DNA of 6,510 bases from a candidate division WWE3 bacterium (GTDB lineage: Bacteria > Patescibacteriota > WWE3 > UBA101185 > UBA10185), in NCBI GenBank assembly GCA_020427865.1, contig JAGQNX010000109.1, positions 1-6,510 on the forward strand, written 5' to 3'. Both the position numbers and the translations under genes were made by a program. Below are positions 5,319-6,510 of this stretch, piece by piece; position 1 is the first letter of the stretch, and every line of letters starts with the position of its first letter. Under the pieces are notes generated by a model. That model saw nothing but the letters and a program-made list of their open reading frames with translations. It made no database searches and was not told the DNA's origin.

Positions 5319-5579
5319 ATGAGAAGCCCCACATTAGAACAAATAAATGACATAAGAAAAACAGGCTTTAGACCTGGAGTAGTAGGTTGTTTGATAAACA
5401 ACGACAAAGTTTTGTTATTTTACAAAAGAGAATACGATCAGTGGACTTTTCCTCAGGGTGGTATAAATAATGGCGAAACCGGCGAGCAAGCACTTGTAAG
5501 AAACATGCGAAGCGAAGTGGGTGAATCATTGGTTAAAAACTTTGACCCTTCTGCTATTATTTATACCACCCTTTTGTGA
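5319..5579 (+). CDS. RppH-like Nudix protein, truncated and with a degraded catalytic box
   Basis: The first 60 of 86 residues closely follow RppH-type Nudix hydrolases, which remove pyrophosphate from mRNA 5' ends: GFRPGVVGCLINNDKVLLF (16-34), then WTFPQGGINNGETGEQALV (42-60). The Nudix box should read G-x5-E-x7-R-E-U-x-E-E-x-G-U. Here it is G47, E53, R61, then N62 for Glu, S65 for the first Glu of the pair, E66 kept, G68, and E69 in place of a hydrophobic residue. Two of the three metal-binding glutamates are therefore missing. The chain also ends soon after the box, although the fold normally needs more strands and a helix (E. coli RppH has 176 residues). No other frame downstream gives recognisable continuation. 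It may be a pseudogene, a frame broken by an assembly join, or a non-catalytic remnant. It probably shares a transcript with the ATPase gene. Confidence 0.6.
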   Translation: MRSPTLEQINDIRKTGFRPGVVGCLINNDKVLLFYKREYDQWTFPQGGINNGETGEQALVRNMRSEVGESLVKNFDPSAIIYTTLL

Positions 5580-5987
5580 TGGTATTTATGTGTACAGACG
5601 CTACAATGTGAGTGCGTGGAGATTTGTTTTTTTAAATATAATGCACATGCATATATATATATATATACCTATCCAAACTCGTTATTTAGATTGTAACGGT
5701 GTGGCTAGAATTTTTAATAAAATTTTGCCAACTACCACAACATCGTATTTATATGGGTGTACATGTACTCGGGTATATAATAAATAAACTATATGTTACA
5801 ATCAAATATAGTATTTATATTGATAAGGCATTATCTGCTCTATCAGATAGGATATTGTATGATTCTAGAACATTTTTAGTTTAGTTGATAAGAATAATAA
5901 TTGTTTCAAGAAATATGAAAAAAAAAGCTTCTATATTGAGAGTATGACGGTAAAAACTACTATATAACACCTTATGGGTATATATTA
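5580..5987. other. AT-rich stretch with no supported gene
   Basis: About 400 bases follow the Nudix stop with no recognisable gene on either strand. Short frames in two registers give Tyr/Ile/Cys-rich peptides without family resemblance. The stretch contains an (AT)n run, a 10-base palindrome GTACATGTAC (5759-5768), a small hairpin TATCTG/CAGATA (5832-5837 with 5844-5849), and a 10-codon frame from ATG 5915 that I do not consider a gene. No clear promoter or terminator can be assigned. Confidence 0.6.
5651..5667. repeat. (AT)n microsatellite
   Basis: Seventeen bases of uninterrupted alternating A and T follow ATGCACATGC. Such simple repeats are uncommon in compact bacterial genomes and lie in the stretch where base composition shifts. 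Confidence 0.9.
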
Positions 5988-6389
5988 GTGTATAATAACC
6001 AGATTATAATCTTTAAAATAAGCACGGGGGGTGTTGTAGTAAATAAAAGTATTGTAGAATTTATTGCAAGTTTAAAGTCAAAAGTAGTGGAGGGTGTATT
6101 TACAGTAGAAAGCATACAAATATATTATATAACTATTGATAACCTCACTAATCACCATCTAGTTAAGCAAATTGGCGACCACATGGATGAGATTAGTAAA
6201 ATTTACGAATCAACTAAACGTAACACGGGTTTTACGGAATATTTACCGCTAATTGCAGAAAGTAAAAGTAATAGTGCAAGCATTACAGATAAATTTAATT
6301 CGATTCAATTCGAATTTAATAGTGATAAATTGTCTATAATTACAATATATTGTTGTGATGTACAAAATATTTCAAAAATTATAATTTGA
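5988..6389 (+). CDS. Hypothetical protein, orphan frame of 133 codons
   Basis: A GTG-initiated frame of 133 codons ends at TGA. In DNA this AT-rich a random frame of this length is unlikely, so it may be, or have been, a gene. The product is rich in Ile, Ser, Asn and Lys. It mixes helix-like stretches (SIVEFIASLKSKVVEG, about 21-36) with strand-like ones (FTVESIQIYYITIDN, about 38-52). No signal peptide, membrane segment or known motif is evident, and I do not recognise it. The start is poor: no Shine-Dalgarno precedes the GTG, and no ATG exists in frame between the upstream stop at 5937-5939 and the coding-like part. The N-terminus may therefore be lost or frameshifted. It ends with TGA, unlike the confident complete genes here, which end in TAA or TAG. 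Confidence 0.35.
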   Translation: MYNNQIIIFKISTGGVVVNKSIVEFIASLKSKVVEGVFTVESIQIYYITIDNLTNHHLVKQIGDHMDEISKIYESTKRNTGFTEYLPLIAESKSNSASITDKFNSIQFEFNSDKLSIITIYCCDVQNISKIII

Positions 6390-6510
6390 TTGAAAAAAAA
6401 AAAAATAAATCCTATATACTTAATAACAAATGTTTATGTTATAAAATTTATTAAAAAAAAAAAAATTTAAAAGTTAAATTTTTAAAAAATTATAATAAAA
6501 AAAAATTAAA
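6390..6510. repeat. Low-complexity A-tract tail
   Basis: The last 120 bases are almost pure A and T. They include two runs of 13 A (6393-6405 and 6453-6465), exactly 60 bases apart, and one of 9 A (6497-6505). No hairpin of terminator type and no coding frame are visible. The stretch could be bent intergenic DNA or a poor-quality contig end. Confidence 0.75.

Noticed and set aside
5577..5639. TGA reassigned to glycine (as in SR1/Gracilibacteria), extending the Nudix protein
   Set aside because: Reading through the TGA gives a Cys-rich sequence with no Nudix character, and the core genes are full length under the standard code without in-frame TGA.
5521..5884. Two overlapping frames (5521-5787 and 5699-5884) after the Nudix gene
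   Set aside because: They are Tyr/Ile/Cys-rich, one reads through the (AT)n run, and neither resembles the missing Nudix C-terminus or any family. No ribosome binding sites are present.
1..6510. CRISPR array, insertion sequence or attachment site
   Set aside because: No regularly spaced direct repeats, transposase or integrase frames, or long terminal inverted repeats were found; the only repeats are simple AT or A runs and small hairpins.

Overview
The window is an AT-rich bacterial segment. Its style suggests a small-genome lineage, most likely the Patescibacteria/CPR, though this is a tentative inference. Supporting points are a divergent PNPase with an Arg/Gly/Asp-rich tail, a membrane-anchored surface protein of a type I recall from CPR genomes, and first genes of transcription units that sit directly behind extended -10 boxes with no Shine-Dalgarno. 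The standard genetic code fits: the well-supported complete genes end in TAA or TAG, and TGA ends only the odd Nudix frame and the orphan frame in the tail.

Layout: 1-357 is the C-terminus of a surface protein with an Ig-like domain. Its stop is followed at once by a near-consensus promoter and rpsO (ribosomal protein S15, 420-689). A 162-base gap containing a long imperfect stem-loop leads to pnp (852-3122). A strong hairpin with a UACG loop at 3151-3178 ends pnp and also the convergent minus-strand gene (3177-3923), a membrane-anchored protein with a predicted lectin/glucanase-like beta-sandwich. Divergent from that gene is a 35-residue cysteine-rich microprotein (4008-4115). It has a good promoter, a perfect Shine-Dalgarno and a hairpin terminator. 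Next come a Lon-like AAA+ ATPase with no protease domain (4182-5297) and, 21 bases on, an RppH-like Nudix frame (5319-5579) that is short and has a degraded catalytic box.

From about 5580 to the end the character changes. The DNA is more AT-rich, with an (AT)n run, long A-tracts and only one moderately credible orphan frame (5988-6389). It could be a decayed or inserted segment, or a misassembled contig end.

Functionally, rpsO-pnp joins translation with 3'-to-5' RNA decay, and the Nudix frame resembles the enzyme that starts decay from the 5' end. The Lon-like ATPase keeps its ATP-hydrolysis motifs and probably remodels proteins or serves a separate partner. The points most worth a second look are the cysteine-rich microprotein with its hairpin, the repeated leaderless promoter arrangement, the protease-less Lon ATPase, and the broken-looking Nudix gene at the composition boundary.
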